Source of the DNA: Heterohyrax brucei
Lineage: Eukaryota; Chordata; Mammalia; Hyracoidea; Procaviidae
Length of the DNA: 64,000 nt
Assembly: GCA_028571685.1 (NCBI GenBank)
Contig: CM053143.1
Location: 139,162,829 to 139,226,828 of the forward strand
Reading direction: 5' to 3'
The translations under genes and the position numbers were made by a program. Each line of letters starts with the position of its first letter. Positions within the stretch are counted from its first letter, which is position 1. Positions 9,848 through 22,676 of this stretch are shown piece by piece. The notes beneath the pieces are model-generated. The model searched no databases and was not told where the DNA came from. It saw nothing but the letters and a program-made list of their open reading frames with translations.

Positions 9848-12800
9848 TGCTGTGGTTGTTAGGTGCCATTGAGTGGATTCCAACTCATAGAGAATTGTGT
9901 ACTACAGAACAAGCACTGCCCCATCCGGCACCGTGCTCACAGCCACTGGTTAGGAGGGAGCCCGTTGTTACAGCTACTGGGTCAGTCCATCCTTTTAGGG
10001 TCTTCCTCCTTTTCCATGACCCTCTACTAAGGAGGGTGTCTTTCTCCAGTGACCGATCCCTCCTGACAACATGTCCAAAGGATGTGAGACATAACCTTGC
10101 CATTCTTCTATGGAGTATTGTGTTTGTACTTCTTCCAAGACAGATTTATTCATTCTTTTGGCACCCCGTGGTATAGTCAATACTTTTCACCAGCACTGCA
10201 GTTTGAAGGCCTCAATTTTGCCTCAGTTTTCCTTATTCATTGTCCAGTCTTTGCATACATATAAGGCAATTGAAATACCATGGCACAGGTCAGAAACACG
10301 TTAATCCTTAGGGTGACATCTTTGCTTTTCAGCATTTTGAAGCGGTCTTTTGCAGCAGATTTGCCCAGTGTTATGTCTTTTGATTTCTTCACTGCTACTT
10401 CCATGGGGGTGCATCGTGGATCCAAAGAAAATGAAAACCTTGACAACTTTTTCTGTTTACCATGATGTTGCTTATTTGTCCAATTGTGAGGATTTTTGTT
10501 TTCCTCATGTTGAGGGGTAATCCATACTGAAGGCTGAGGTCTTTGATCTTCATCAGTAAGTACTTCATTTTCAGCAAGCAGGGTTGTGTGGTGTGCACAG
10601 TACAGGTGGTTAATGAGTCTTCTTCCAATCCTGATGGACTGTTCCTCTTCATTCAGTTCAGCTTCTCAGGTTATTTACTTAGCACACAGGTTGAATAAGT
10701 ATGGTGAAAGGATACAATACAGACACACACTTTTCCTGACTTTAACCCACATGGTATCCCCTTGTTCTGCCTCAACAACTGTCTTGTTCTATGTACAGGT
10801 TCTTCATGAACACAGTGAGGTGTTTCAGAATTCTCATTCTCCCTAGTGTTGTCCATAATTTGTTATGATCCACACAATTGAATGGCTCTGTGTAGTCAAT
10901 AAACTATAAATAAACATCTCTCTGATATTCTTTGCTTTCAGCTAGAATCTATTTGACATCAGCAATGATATCCCTGGTTCCACACTCTCTTCTGAATCTG
11001 ATTTGAATTTCTGGCAGTTCCCCGTTGATATACTGCTGTGGCTATGTGTGAATGATCTTCAGCAAAATTTTATTTGTGTATGGTATCAATGATGTTGTTT
11101 GACAGTCTCCTCGTTCGCTGGGATCACCTTCCTTGGGAATAGGCAAGTAAATACTGATCTCTCCCAGTTGGTTGGCTAGCTAGCTGTCTTCCAGATTTCT
11201 TAGGGTATAGACAAGTGAGCACTTCTGGTGGTGCATCCGTTTGTTGAAACATCCATCAGTTGATATTCCATCAATTTCTAGAGGCTTGTTTTTCAGCAAT
11301 GCCTTCAATGTAGCTTCAGCTTCTTCCTTCAGTACCATCAGCTCCCCCATGAAATGGCTGAACATCAACCAATTCTTTTTGATATAATGACTCTGTGTAT
11401 TCTTTCAATCTCCTTTTCATGCTTCCTGAATCATATAATCTTTTCCTTGTAGAATCCTTCACTGTTGCAACTTGAGTCTTGAATTTTTTCTTCAGTTCTT
11501 TCAGCTTCAGAAATGCAGAGCTTGTTGTTCCCCTCTGATTTTCTATCTCCAGTCCATTGTTCATGTCATTATAGTAATTTACTTAGTTTTCTGGAACCAC
11601 ACTTTGAAATCTTTTCCTCAGTTCTCTTACTTCATAATTTCTTCCTTGTGCTTTAGCTACTGGATGGCAAGAGCCAGCTTCAGAGTCTCTTTTGACATCC
11701 ATTTTTGTCTTTTCTTTCTTTCTTGTCTGTTTAATAACTTCTTGTTTTCTTCATGTATGATGACCTTGATTTTATTCTATGACTTTTTGGTCTTTAGTCA
11801 TTAGTATCAATGTGTCAAATCTGTTCATGAGATGGTCTCTAAATACAGATGGGATATACTCAGATTGTACTTTGGCTCTCATCAACTTGTTCTAATTTTC
11901 TTCAATTTCAACTTGAACTTAGGTAAGAATAATTGATGATTTGTTTCATAGTCGGCGCCTGGCCGTGTCCTAACATAGATGTGGTCAATTTAACTCCTCT
12001 GTATTCTATCTGGTGAGATCCACTTGTATAGCTGCTGTTCATATTAGTGGAAAAAGGTATTTGCAATAAAGAAGCCATTGGTCTCGCAAAATTCTATCAT
12101 GTGATATCTGGCGTTGCTTCACGAAGGCCATATTTTCCAACTACTAATCATTCTTCATTTCCAACTTTTACATTCCAATGACCAGTAATTATCATTGCAT
12201 CCTGATTGCATGTTCGATCAATTTCAGACTGGAGAAGCTGGTAAAAATCTTCAGTTTCTTCATCTGTGCCCTTAGTGGTTGATGCACAAATTTGAATAAT
12301 AGTCGTATTAACTGTCTTCCCTATAGTACAGCTTGTACTTCAAGACAGATCCTGAAATTTTCTTTTGGTTGATGAATGCAGTGCTGTTCTGCTTTAAGTT
12401 GTCGTTCCTACTGTCATACAGTAGACTGAATGACACTGTCATTCAAAATGGCCAATGCTAGTCCATTTCAGTTCACTAAGGCCTATGATGTTGATATTTA
12501 TGTGCTCCATTTCATTTTTGATGACTTCCATTTTTTGTAGATTCATATTCCATATATACCACATTCCAGTTATTAATGGATGTTTGCAGCTGTTTCTCCT
12601 CTTTTCAAGTTATACCACATCAGCAAACGAAAGGCTGAAAGCTTAATTACCTCCATCCACATCATTAAGGTCAACCCTACTTCGAGGAGATAGCGCTTCC
12701 TCGTTTGCCCCTCCAGTGTCTTTCAAGCGGGGGATGGTGGCGGTAGGCTGGGGAGGTTTTCATCTTCTGGCACTATATCAGATAATGTTTGGGTGCTATT

Positions 12801-12989
12801 CATAAGGTTTTCACTGGTTAACTCTTTTCAAAACTAGACTGCCAGGTCCTTCTACCTAGTTTATCTTAGTCTGGAAGCTCAGCTAAAACCTGTCCTTAAT
12901 GAGCTACGCTGCTAGTATGTGACTACTGGTGGCATAGCTTCCAGTATGACAGCAACACACAATTCCCCACAATATGACAGACTGACAGG
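9848..12989 (-). mobile_element. RTE LINE, near full length, inside the L1 3' UTR
   Basis: About 3.14 kb. The 3' end is at the left (GGTTGTTAGGTGCCATTGAG) and the presumed 5' end at the right (GACAGACTGACAG). Recognisable translated pieces on the minus strand include the RT-region motif LLMKIKDLSLQYGLPLNMRK (10395-10652) and a segment before the RT core at 11180-11564. The right-hand part holds the endonuclease region. The flanks CACCAAGGT (9839-9847) and CACCAGGGT (12990-12998) are a 9-base target-site duplication with one mismatch. The L1 3' UTR continues on both sides. No long frame survives. Confidence 0.9.
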
Positions 12990-15910
12990 CACCAGGGTAG
13001 GAGGTAGAATATTGTCTATATGGATTGTGGCATGCCAATTGGCTCAGAAGTCCCCTAAGCTAAGGTCCTTAGCCCTGAAACCTAGTACCTCAGACCAAGG
13101 GGGTATATGGTCATAGATAAGAGATTTTCCTGTGTCCCTGTGTGCACTATTGCATGAGGTAATTTACAGCACACACACATATGTAGATGTATGTCGCTGT
13201 ACTTCCAAATACCCTCCAGCCCTCGTTCAGCTTACATAGCTACTTGAGCATTACTGTTACTACTGCTATTGCAGGAATGTGTATGTATTAGTATTTATTC
13301 TTGTTGTCCTTTTGTGTACTAGTATCTTCCTTTCACTTGATGACGTTGCGCTGACCTCCCCTATATTGTTAGTGTGTTGTCACTTCACTCCTCAGAGTTA
13401 GTGTTGTTTACTGTTTACTTAGTGATATAAGTCTCCCACTGCCTTCTCTGGTAACTGTAAAAAATGTTTCTGTCTGTGTGGAAACCTTTTCTTGAGTTTT
13501 ATAATAGTGATTGCATATAGTATTTGTTCTACTTATGATTGATTTGTTTCACTCAGCATAATGTCCCCTAGGCATGTTTTGAAAGTTTTCATGGATTCAT
13601 CATTATTCTTTAGCATTGCATAGTATTCCATTGCATATACATACCACAGTTTGTTTATGCATTCATCCGTTAATGGGCTGCTTCCATTATTTTGCTATTG
13701 TAAAGAATGCTGCAGTGAACATGGATGTGCATATGTCTATTCCTGAGATGGTTCTTATTTTTCATGATGTATATGTAGGAGTGCCATTGTTGGCTCCTAT
13801 GATATTTCTATTTCTGGCTCCTTGAGGAAGCATCATGCTGTTTTCCATAGTGATTGTACCATTTTACATTCTCACTACTATTATATGAGAATTCCAATCT
13901 CCCCACACCAGCATTTGTTATTTTGGTCATTGCCATTGTTACCAGTGTGAGATGATATCTCGATGTAGTTTTGATATGCATCTCTCTAACGCCCAGTGAT
14001 CATGATCATCTCTTCATGCATTTATTGGCAGCTTGAGCGTCTTCTTTTGTGAAATGTGTTTGCATTTTTGTTGTTGCGCTACCGGAGTTTTCTATAAATT
14101 TTAGAGAAAGCCCCTTGTCGGTGTGCCACAGCCAATTTTTTTCTCTAATTTGTAGGTCCTCTTTTTACTCTTTCAGAAAAGTCATCTGATGCACATAATT
14201 ATTTGATTTTCAGGAAATCCCAATTGTCTTGTTTATCTTCTGCTGCTTGTGCTTTTTTAAAATTACGTTTGACAGTCTATTTACACCATAATTTAGGGCT
14301 CCTAAATTTGGCTCTATTTTTTCTTCTATAATCTTTATGATTTTAGGTTTTACATTTAGGTCTTTGATCCATTCTGAGTTAGTTTTCCGAATGGTATGCA
14401 GTACAGATTCTGTTTCATTTTTCAGCCAATGGATATCCGGTTTTGACAGCACCGTTTGTTAAAGAGACTTTCCCCCTTTAATGGATTTCAACCCTTTGTT
14501 GAAGATGAGCTGTCCCGTAGGTGAATGAATTTATCTCGGGGTTCTCAATTGTTTCTGCTGGTCTATGTGCCTATTGTACCAGTAGCAGGCTGTTCTCACT
14601 ACAACGGTTGTATAGTAGGTTTGGAGACTGGGGAATGTGAGGCCTTCTACTTTGTTCTTCTTCCTTAGTAATGCTTTACTTATATGAGGCCTCTTTCCTC
14701 TCCGTATAAAGTTGGTGATTTGTTTTTCCATCTCACTAAAGAATGCTGGAATTTGGATGGGGATGGCATCATGTCTGTGCTTTGGGCAGTATTGTTATTT
14801 CACATTAAGTCTTCCTATCCATGAGCATGATATGTTTTTCCATTTATGCAGGTTTGTTTTGGTTTCTCATAGTATGTTTTACAGTTTTCTTTGTGTAAGA
14901 CTTTTATGTGCCTAGCTATTTTATGTCCGTAGTTCATTCTGAAGCGTTTTATTTTTTGGGAAGCTCTTGTATATGGTACTGTTTTCCTAATTTCCTTTTC
15001 ATGGTTCCTTCAGTTGATGTAGAAGAATCAGATACATTTTTGTGTGTTAATCTTGTACCTCACCATTTTGTTAAATCTATTAGTTCCACTAGCTTTCTTG
15101 TAGACTCTCTGCATGATCGTGTCATCTGTGAAGAGGGATAGCTTTACTTTTCACTTACCGGTTTGGATTCCTTTTACTTCCCTACCTTGCCTTACTGCTC
15201 TAGCCAAGACTTCCAGAGCAATCTTGAGTAAAAGTGATAATAAAAAGGCATCTCTGTCTAGGTTCCATTTGCAGGAAGAATGTTTACCATCTCTCTCCAC
15301 TGAGAATAATGTTGGCTGTTTGTTTTATACACATGCCCTTAATCACGTTTAAAAATTTGCCTTCTATACTTGTTTTGATGACTGTTTTTATAAAAAATGA
15401 ATATTGGACTTCATCTGCTTTTTCTACATTGATTGAGATGATCACATAGTTCTCTTCCTTTGTTTTACTTATGTGATGCATTACATTGATTGATTTTTTG
15501 TTAAATCATCTTTGCATACCTGGCATGAATCTCACTTAATCATAGTGTATTATTTTTTTGATATGCTGTTGAATTCTGTTGACTACAATCTTGTTGACAA
15601 TTTTGGTATCTTCATCATGAGAAATTCTTGCTATTAATTTTCTTTTTCAGTGGTATCTTTACCTGGATGTGGAGTCAGGGTTATGCTGGCTTCACAGAAC
15701 GCATTCAAGTGTATTCCTTCCTTTTCTACATTCTTTTCCTATAGTCTGAGTAGGATTGGTGTCAGCCCTTCTCTGAATGTTTGGTAAAATTCTCCAGTGG
15801 AGACTGTCGAGCTGGAGCTTTGTCTTGTTATTATTAAGAGGTTTTTAAAAATGACTTCTTGTTTCATTTTTGGACTGTTTGAATTATCTACTTCAGTTAG
15901 TTTAGGTAAG

Positions 15911-16444
15911 TGTTTTAGTCAGCTAGTGCTACTCTAACAGAAATACCACAAAGTGGATGGCTTTAACAAGGAAAGGTTTATTCTCACACAGTCCAGTAGG
16001 CTACAGGCTCCAAACCAGGATTTCCGCTCCAGAGGAAGGCTCTCCCCATAGTCAGCTCTGGAGGAAAGTCCAGTACTGCATCACTCTTTGTCCAGGGAGC
16101 ATGCTGGTACAGGAACCTCGGGTATGAAGGACACGTTCTTCTCCCAGTGCTGCTTTCTTGATGGTGTGAGGTTCCCGACTGTCTGGACTGTCTGCCTGCA
16201 TTCCTTTCCTTTTATCTCTTGCAGGATGAAAAGATTAAGAGTGGGACAAAACACACTCCACGGAAATTCCTTTTACAGTGGAGCAGGGAGATGATCTTAT
16301 AAAGGGATTTACAGTCCCACCCTAATCATTTAACATATAGCACAGGAAAATCACAAAAAGGAGGACAGTCACAAAATATTGGGAATCATGGCCCAGGCAC
16401 ATGGCTACACATATTTTTGGGGCAACACAATTCAATCTATTACA
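15911..16444 (-). mobile_element. MLT1-like solo LTR in L1
   Basis: Fossil LTR in antisense, with outer ends TGTTTTAGTCAGCTAGTGC and CAATTCAATCTATTACA. The flanks GTAAG (15906-15910) and GTAGG (16445-16449) are a 5-base duplication with one mismatch, the length expected for class III (ERVL/MaLR). L1 ORF2 continues on both sides. Confidence 0.88.
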
Positions 16445-17038
16445 GTAGGTAATGTGTTCCTAGAAATTTGTCTACTCCTCGTTTTCACATTTTTGAAGTA
16501 CAGATTTTTACAGTATTCTGTTATGATCCTTTTTAGCTCAGTTGTTTCTGTTGTAGTACCGTCTGTCTCATTTGTTATTTTGGCTATTTGCATCTCTTCA
16601 TTCTTTTCCTCTGTCAGTTTTGCCAGTGGATTATCTATTTTATCAATTTTCCCGAGAACCAATTTCTGATCTTGTTAATCCTTTCTACTTTTTTTCTATT
16701 TCATTTCCTTCTGCCCTGATCTTTATCATTTCCTTTTTCTGGTGGTTATGGGCTTCTTTTGCTTCTCTTTTTTATATTTGTTCAAGTTATAGGGTAAAAC
16801 TATGGATTTGGTCCTTATTGTGTTTGTTTTTGATGTGTGCATTTATTGCTATGGATTCTCTGAGATGTACTGAACAGGTTTTAGTATGTTACATTTTCAT
16901 TGCCATTGGATTGTAGGAATTTTTTATTTCATTTTTAGCTTCCTCTATTAACCAGTGGTTTTTAATCAAGGTGTTATTAAGTTTTCCTGTATTTAATGTC
17001 CCCCTCTTCTTCCTGTTATTGATTTCTATCATTATAGT

Positions 17039-17211
17039 GGAAATCCTGTGGTATAGTGATTAAGTGATATGGCTGCTAACCAAAAGATCAGCAGTTAGAA
17101 TCTATCAGGTGTTTCTTGGAAACTCTGTGAGGCTGTTCTGCTCTGTCCTGTAGGATCACTATGAGTTGGAATTGACGCAATGGAAACAGGTTTTTTGTTT
17201 TGTTTTTTAGT
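17039..17211 (+). mobile_element. AfroSINE in L1 ORF2
   Basis: GAAATCCTGTGGTATAGTG head, CAGGATCACTATGAGTTGG-like block and a T-rich end. TTATAGTG occurs at both edges, consistent with duplication of the L1 target. Confidence 0.88.
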
Positions 17212-17654
17212 TTTATAGTGTTGTGGTCAGAAAAGATGCCATGTGTTATTTTGACATTTTTTAATTTGTTGAGGCTTTGTGGCCTAAGACATGGTTTATT
17301 CTGGTGAATGATACATGTACACTAGAGAAGAATGCATGTTATGCTGCTGTTGTGTGAAATGTTCTATATATGTCTATAAGGTCAAGTTGGTTAACATGTT
17401 ATTTAGAGCTTGTATATCTTTAAGTTTCTTCCTATTTGTTCTGGCCTTCACTGAAAGTGACATGTTAAAGTCTCCTACTATTATTATGTGACTGTCGTTT
17501 TCTCTTCTTCAGGGCTGTTAGAGTTCGTTTTATTTATTTTGGAGTTCTACCATTGCATACATAGCTATTTATTATGTTTATGTCTTCTTGGTGGATTGTT
17601 CCTTTAGCCATTACATGATGACACTTTATGATCTTATGATGGATTTTAATTTGA

Positions 17655-17805
17655 AAACAAAATAAAGAAACTAAATCTACTGATATCGAGTCTATTACAA
17701 CTCATAGCGACACTATAGGGCAGAGTAAAACTACTCCATAGGGTTTCCAAGGCTGTAATAATTACAGGAACAGACTGCCACATTTTTCTGTCACAGAGGG
17801 TCTGC
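17655..17805 (-). mobile_element. AfroSINE, long type, partial, in L1
   Basis: Antisense: AACTCATAGCGACACTATAG, then CCAAGGCTGTAATAATTACA. The tRNA-like head is missing, so the copy is 5'-truncated. Confidence 0.8.
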
Positions 17806-18245
17806 TATTTTATCAGAGATTACCACTTCTGCTTTTCTTGGTTGCTGTTTGCATGATATATTTCAATTCTTTGATATTTAACCTATTTATGTCTTTGTGT
17901 CTAATGTGTGTCTCTTTTAGGCAACATATTGATGGGTCATGTTTCCTTATCCATTCTGCCACTCTCTGACTCTTGACTGGTACATTTAAACCATCTACCT
18001 TCAGTGTAATTATTGACAGGTATGAATTTGCTGTCAGCATTTTGTTATGCTTTTTATCGTGGTGCTGGTATTTTCTTTGTTCTGTTTAGGTTTTCCGAAC
18101 TGTGTAATTTTTATTTGTGTAGTTCCTTTATATTTCCTTTGTTGTTGATTTTGTATTTACTAAGTCTTTATGGCTTTCTTCTTTATTTGAGTGTGTATGT
18201 TTATTGATGGTATTTGTAGTTACTCTGACATTTCCTTTTATCTTC

Positions 18246-18822
18246 TGTCTGTGACTGCTAAGATTGTGTGTCAACTTGGTTGGACCACAATTCTTAGTGG
18301 TTTGCCAGTTATGATGCAGTTTGGCAGTTATGTGATGATGCGATCACTTCCATGATGAGATTTGATATAATGTGATCACCCCTATGATGGGATCTACTTT
18401 GAGTAGCCAATCAGTTGATTTTCCCTCAGGGTGTGGCCTTCACTCTATATGAGCAGACTTTCCAGCAATATTCAAGGGCTTTTGCTTACTCAGAATCCTG
18501 CAGCTGGCTCCTGTTAGTCTGACCTCTGCTCCTTGGGACTTGAGGTAGCAGCTTACTTGCTGTCTTGCCTGTTGATTTGGTGATTAATTGGTCTGCACAG
18601 CCTGTGAGCTAGAGCCATGCTGTCCAACTTGCCACTGTTCCGTCCATCAGCCCCTGTGGCTATAAGAATCAGGAGAAGCCTCCAGTTCTGGCTCATGAAT
18701 TTGGGATGTTCTTGTATCTACAACAGTATGAGCCATTTGCTTAATACAAATCTCTCTTTCTCTCTATACATATTGACTATAATTTATCGGCTTTTCTTCT
18801 TCTTAGAACTCAGCCTGAGACA
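18246..18822 (+). mobile_element. Solo LTR, probable class III (ERVL-like), in L1
   Basis: A different LTR family from the MLT1-like group. It starts TGTCTGTGACTGCTAAG and ends CAGCCTGAGACA. Internal landmarks are GTGTGTCAACTTGGTTGGAC, GCCAATCAGTTGATTTTCCC and CACTCTATATGAGCAGAC. The flanks TCTTC (18241-18245) and TCTTA (18823-18827) agree at four of five bases. L1 sequence continues outside. No internal region is attached. Confidence 0.65.
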
Positions 18823-20554
18823 TCTTACTAAATTGAAAAGTGTCTGTTATTTCTTGAGGTTGTCACGGTTTCCTCTTCATATGGAAGTTCTATACCCTTA
18901 CCATTTATTCCCCTTTTGTTTTGAAGTTGTCGTCACTTGTAGAACACCGCTTGCCCTATTTTTGGTTTTGTAGTTCTATTGTACTTTTGTGACTTCTCTA
19001 TCTGAGTTGGCATCTTGGCAATATCATTCTATGGCTTGCTCTCAAGTTGCTGTTTGATGTCATTGGTTCTCAACCAGGGGATTCCTGTTTGTATTACTTG
19101 TAAGGATGATCTGGTTTTCACAAATTCTCTTCATTTCTGTTTATCTGAGAATGTCCTAATTTCATCATAGTATTTGAGAAATGATTTTGCTGGTTATATG
19201 ATTCTGAGTTGGCAATTCTTTTCTTTTGGGATTTTATATATGTCATCTCATTGCCTTTTTTGCCTATATGGTTTCTGACAAGAAATCAGACCTCAATCTT
19301 ATGGGAGTCCCTTTGTAGATGACAGTACTTTTTCCTTGAGAGCTGCTCTCAGAATTTTATCTTTATCTTTGGACTTGGAAAATTTGATTATGGTACGTCT
19401 TGGGGACTTTTTTGGGGTCTATTATTTATGGGATTTATTGAACTTATTAGATGCAAATCTTCTTGTTTTTAATGATATTGGAGAGGTTTTCTCCCAGCAG
19501 ATCTGCAAGTCTTCTCTGTGCTTTTTTCTTTCTTTTGTTTCCTGCTGTTTAAGGATTCCAATCATGTATAAATTATCCTTTTCAGTCTCAAAGAACTCTA
19601 ATGTTTTCTTAAGTTTTTGTTCTTGTTTTTCTGATTGTTCCTCAAACAAATTGACATTCAAGGAGTTGTCCTCTATTTCACTTTTTCTACAATGGTTTCA
19701 ATTCTACTTCCATGTCTTTTGATTATCTCTTTTTAATATTTTATTGTTAATCTTCTGGATTTTTAGTTGCTGTTTTTGTATAATTCCCCATTGTGTATTT
19801 GTCATTTTTTCCCTAAATTCTTGTAGGGTTTTGTCTGTGTTTTCCATCATCTCTTTGAGGAACTTACTGCCTTTTGAATTTCTCATCAAACAGTTCTATT
19901 ACCATCTCTTCTTCTTAAAGGTTTTCTATTCTTTTACTTTGGTCACTTGGTTGAGCCATCCTGTCTTGTTTTGTTATATGATTGGATTTTTGTCTGTTGT
20001 CTCTGTGGTATTAAGGTGCTATTTCATTTCTTTATTTGTTCATTTTGTTTGGGTAGGTCATACTGGGCAGGTGAGCATTCAATGGTCACTCATTTGGCAG
20101 CATAAGGGCATTCTCTACTTATCCTCAGGTGGATTGGGCACAGAGGGCAAGGTGAGTCCTCACTGCTGTTCACTGTACCCATGCAATAGCTGAGTGTGTG
20201 TTGGGCAGGCTGCAGATAGCAGTAGAGGAGTGCTTATAGTTGCTCGCTGCAGGCAAGGTGCCACGAGTGAGTGAAGGCAATGAGCAGGGCAGTCAGAGGG
20301 CACAAAGATGGCCTCTGTCTGGTGGGTGAGGAGTGGGTCAAGTAGTGGTGGGGTGTGGAGATGTACCTTCCAATGGGAGGGAGGCAGGGTGGTTAGCCAG
20401 GCACAGGAAGGGAGAAAAAGAAAGACAAAAAAAGGGAAAGGGGCAAGGCCTTTTCTTTTACTTCTTGTTTGCCACCCTCTGCCAATTAGATACTGCTGTT
20501 GGAGAACTGCCCTGTCTCTGGGTCCTGAAAACCTCCCTACCCTATGTACAGCAA
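18823..20554 (-). other. L1 5' half: ORF1-like region and putative 5' UTR
   Basis: This part follows ORF2 upstream on the minus strand. Short Lys/Glu-rich minus-strand frames at 19422-19661 and 19704-19889 suggest a decayed coiled-coil ORF1, but I could not match them firmly. From about 20060 composition shifts to GC-richer, purine-rich sequence with repeated GCAGG/GGCAGG, which fits an L1 5' UTR. The boundary at 20554 is set by an LTR. Confidence 0.5.
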
Positions 20555-21092
20555 TGCCTTAGTTATCTAGAGCTATATAACAGAAATGCCACAAATTGAT
20601 GACTTCAACAAAGAAACATTTATTCTCTTGTGGTCTAGTAGACTAGAAGCCCAAATTCAAGACATCACTCCAAGGAAAGACTCTGGAGGAAGGTCCTTGT
20701 CATCAGTTTTCCCTTGGTATAGCAGATCTCAGTACAGGAACTTCAGATCCAGAAGGTGCACCGTGCTTATGGCTCTAGATTCTTTGTGGTATGAGGTACC
20801 CAGTTCTCTGCTTGCTCCCCTGTCCTTTTATCTCTTGTAGGACAAAAAGGTGATACAAGCCAAACCCCAGGGAAATTTTCTTTATATTGGATCAGGCAGT
20901 TGACATTAGTAAGGGGATTACAGTCCCACCCTAATCCTCTTTAACATAATCCAATCTTACCCTGTTAACCACAGGTGGAGATTAGGATTTACCTCATAGG
21001 AAAATCACAAAATAGAGGACAAATACACTATACTGGGAATCATGGCCCAGCCACATTGCTACACAAGTTGGGATGCGATTCAGTCTCCGACA
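20555..21092 (-). mobile_element. MLT1-like solo LTR
   Basis: Fossil LTR in antisense, with outer ends TGCCTTAGTTATCTAG and GATTCAGTCTCCGACA. Landmarks are GGGATTACAGTCCCACCCTA and GGGAATCATGGCCCAGCCAC. I see no matching target-site duplication, so the two flanks may not have been contiguous before insertion. Confidence 0.8.
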
Positions 21093-21499
21093 TTTGAGAT
21101 TGTTGAAGCACTCATCCTCCTTCTGGTACTTTTCTTTCTTAGCTTCACTTCATGGACTGTTGACTTTGTTTCACTCTAGGTTTGCCTTTGCTGTTTCTTT
21201 GTCTCTTATTGGGGGTTTTGTGATGTTGTCCTTCTCTGCTCCATACATAGGTTCACAACTGGCTTTGTCTCAAAATTTTCCTACTCTTCCAGACTAGCTG
21301 GCAGGGCACCTGTGTTCCCCATTATTTTCCTGCTCACTACTGACATTCAGATTCTTTTTCTAGTTGGTGATTGATATCATTTTATAGCCTTTCATTTGAT
21401 GCTCTGGGTTCTAGGGTTATCATTGATATCTCTTCTGTTCTGTTTCTCATACCATCAGAGGGATGGCATGGTACATCTGACTAAACTATGATCTTCAGT
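21093..21499. other. Unassigned stretch between LTRs
   Basis: T-rich sequence with no recognised gene. It could be more of the L1 5' region separated by the LTR at 20555, but no motif decides this. Confidence 0.3.
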
Positions 21500-21584
21500 T
21501 GTTATCTCTAATCACTATTTCTTAAGCCTCTCTATTGTCAAGCACCTTACACAGTCTTTACAATAATCTTACAATATATGGATT

Positions 21585-22676
21585 TGTCATGGATTGAATT
21601 GTGTCCCCTTGAATACACATATCGCCATATGCCTGGGCCATGATACCCAGTATTGTGTGGTTATTCTCCATTTTGTGATTGTAATTTTTGTATATGTTAT
21701 AAATTTTAATCTCTCCCAGTAGTTAACGGGGAAAGATTGGATTATGTTAAATAGGATTAGGGTGGAACTATAACAGCTTTGCTAAGATTACATCCCTGAT
21801 CCAATGTAAAGAGAATTTCCCTGGGGTATGGTCTATACTACCCTTTTTATCAAGAGATAAAAAGAAAGGGAAGCAAGCAGAGAGTTGGGGATCATATCAG
21901 TAAGAAAGCAGTGCCAAGAACAGAGCACATCCTCTGGACCTGAGGTTCCTGTGCTGAGATGCTCCTACACCAAGGGAAGGCTGATGCATCACGAGTACCT
22001 TCCTCCAAGGTCAACAAAGATAAAACACCTTCCCCTGGTACTGGGACCCTGAATTTGGACTTTCAGCGTACTAGACTGTGAGAAAATAAACTTGTCTTTG
22101 TTGAAGTCAGCCACCTGTGAAATTTCTGTTATGGTAGCACTAGATGACTGTCATAGATTAAATTATGTCCCCCCAAAACGTGAGTAGCCATTTGGCTGGG
22201 CCATCATTCCCAGTATTTTGTGCTTTTCCTGTGCTATGCATCATAACTTCTGTCTGTGGCTAATTGATATGTTAAAAGAGGATTAGGGTGGGACTGCAAC
22301 ACCCTTGCTATGGGAGTTTCTCTGGAGTGTAGCTCACACCACCCTTTATCCTTTCATCCTATGGGAGATAAAAGGAAAGGAAAGCAAGCAGAGACTTGGG
22401 AACCTCATACCATCAACAAAGCAGCACCAGGAGTAGAGCGCGTCTCTCAGACCTGAGGTTCCTGCACCAAGGTGCTCCCTGACCAAAGACTGGTGCAACA
22501 AAGACTTTCCGCCAGAGCTGACAAAGAAGGGAAGCCTTTCCCTGGAGCGGGCACCCTGAATGTGGACTTGTAACCTACTGGACTATGTAAGAATAACATT
22601 TTTCTTTCTTAAAGTCATCTACTTCATGATATTTCTGTTAGAGCAGCACTTGATAGCTAAAACAATGACTATGACA
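21585..22676 (+). mobile_element. MLT1-like solo LTR, host of a second LTR
   Basis: Fossil LTR starting TGTCATGGATTGAATTGTG. Its last bases (TATGACA, 22670-22676) are separated from the body by the LTR at 22149-22664. The outer flanks GGATT (21580-21584) and GAATT (22677-22681) are a 5-base duplication with one mismatch. Confidence 0.85.
22149..22664 (+). mobile_element. MLT1-like solo LTR inserted into the previous LTR
   Basis: Fossil LTR from TGTCATAGATTAAATTATG to GATAGCTAAAACA. It has an exact 5-base target-site duplication ATGAC (22144-22148 and 22665-22669). Removing it restores the terminal ACTAGATGACTATGACA of the host LTR, so it is the younger of the two. Confidence 0.92.

Larger units (their letters stand above)
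13600..18040 (-). pseudogene. L1 ORF2 (endonuclease/reverse transcriptase) remnant
   Basis: The N-terminus is at 17813-18040: SYLSIITLKVDGLN, then CCLKETH, match the L1 endonuclease start. The metal-binding Glu of the usual QETH motif is kept, while the usual Asn of TLNVNGLN is Lys. RT-domain pieces are at 15284-15481 (IISINVEKADEVQ in place of ISIDAEKAFDKIQ, so the first catalytic Asp is Asn) and near 15110-15140 (FTDD in place of FADD). C-terminal pieces are at 14210-14452 and 14531-14731. An LTR and two SINEs interrupt it. Many stops and frameshifts are present. Confidence 0.8.
9190..20554 (-). mobile_element. L1 LINE, near full length, with nested insertions
   Basis: Reading the minus strand, a probable 5' region (about 20.55-18.8 kb), ORF2 (18.04 to about 13.6 kb) and a long 3' UTR (about 13.55-9.19 kb) follow in order. 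The same 3' UTR type appears at 32.73-34.0 kb, which supports the boundary. Inside lie a near full-length RTE (9848-12989), LTRs at 15911-16444 and 18246-18822, and AfroSINEs at 17039 and 17655. Without insertions it is about 6.7 kb, a normal full-length L1 size. It is broken in many places and cannot be active. Confidence 0.85.

Noticed and set aside
16379-16916. Hydrophobic plus-strand frames of 96 and 114 codons
   Set aside because: Antisense of L1 ORF2 and an LTR edge; an artefact of T-rich sequence.
19336-20193. Hydrophobic plus-strand frames of 128 and 149 codons resembling membrane proteins
   Set aside because: They are the antisense of an A-rich L1; T-rich codons produce Phe/Leu/Ser runs that mimic membrane segments.
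20555-22676. Possible provirus made of several LTRs in this cluster
   Set aside because: The LTRs are in mixed orientation, no internal viral sequence lies between them, and target-site duplications show separate insertions.
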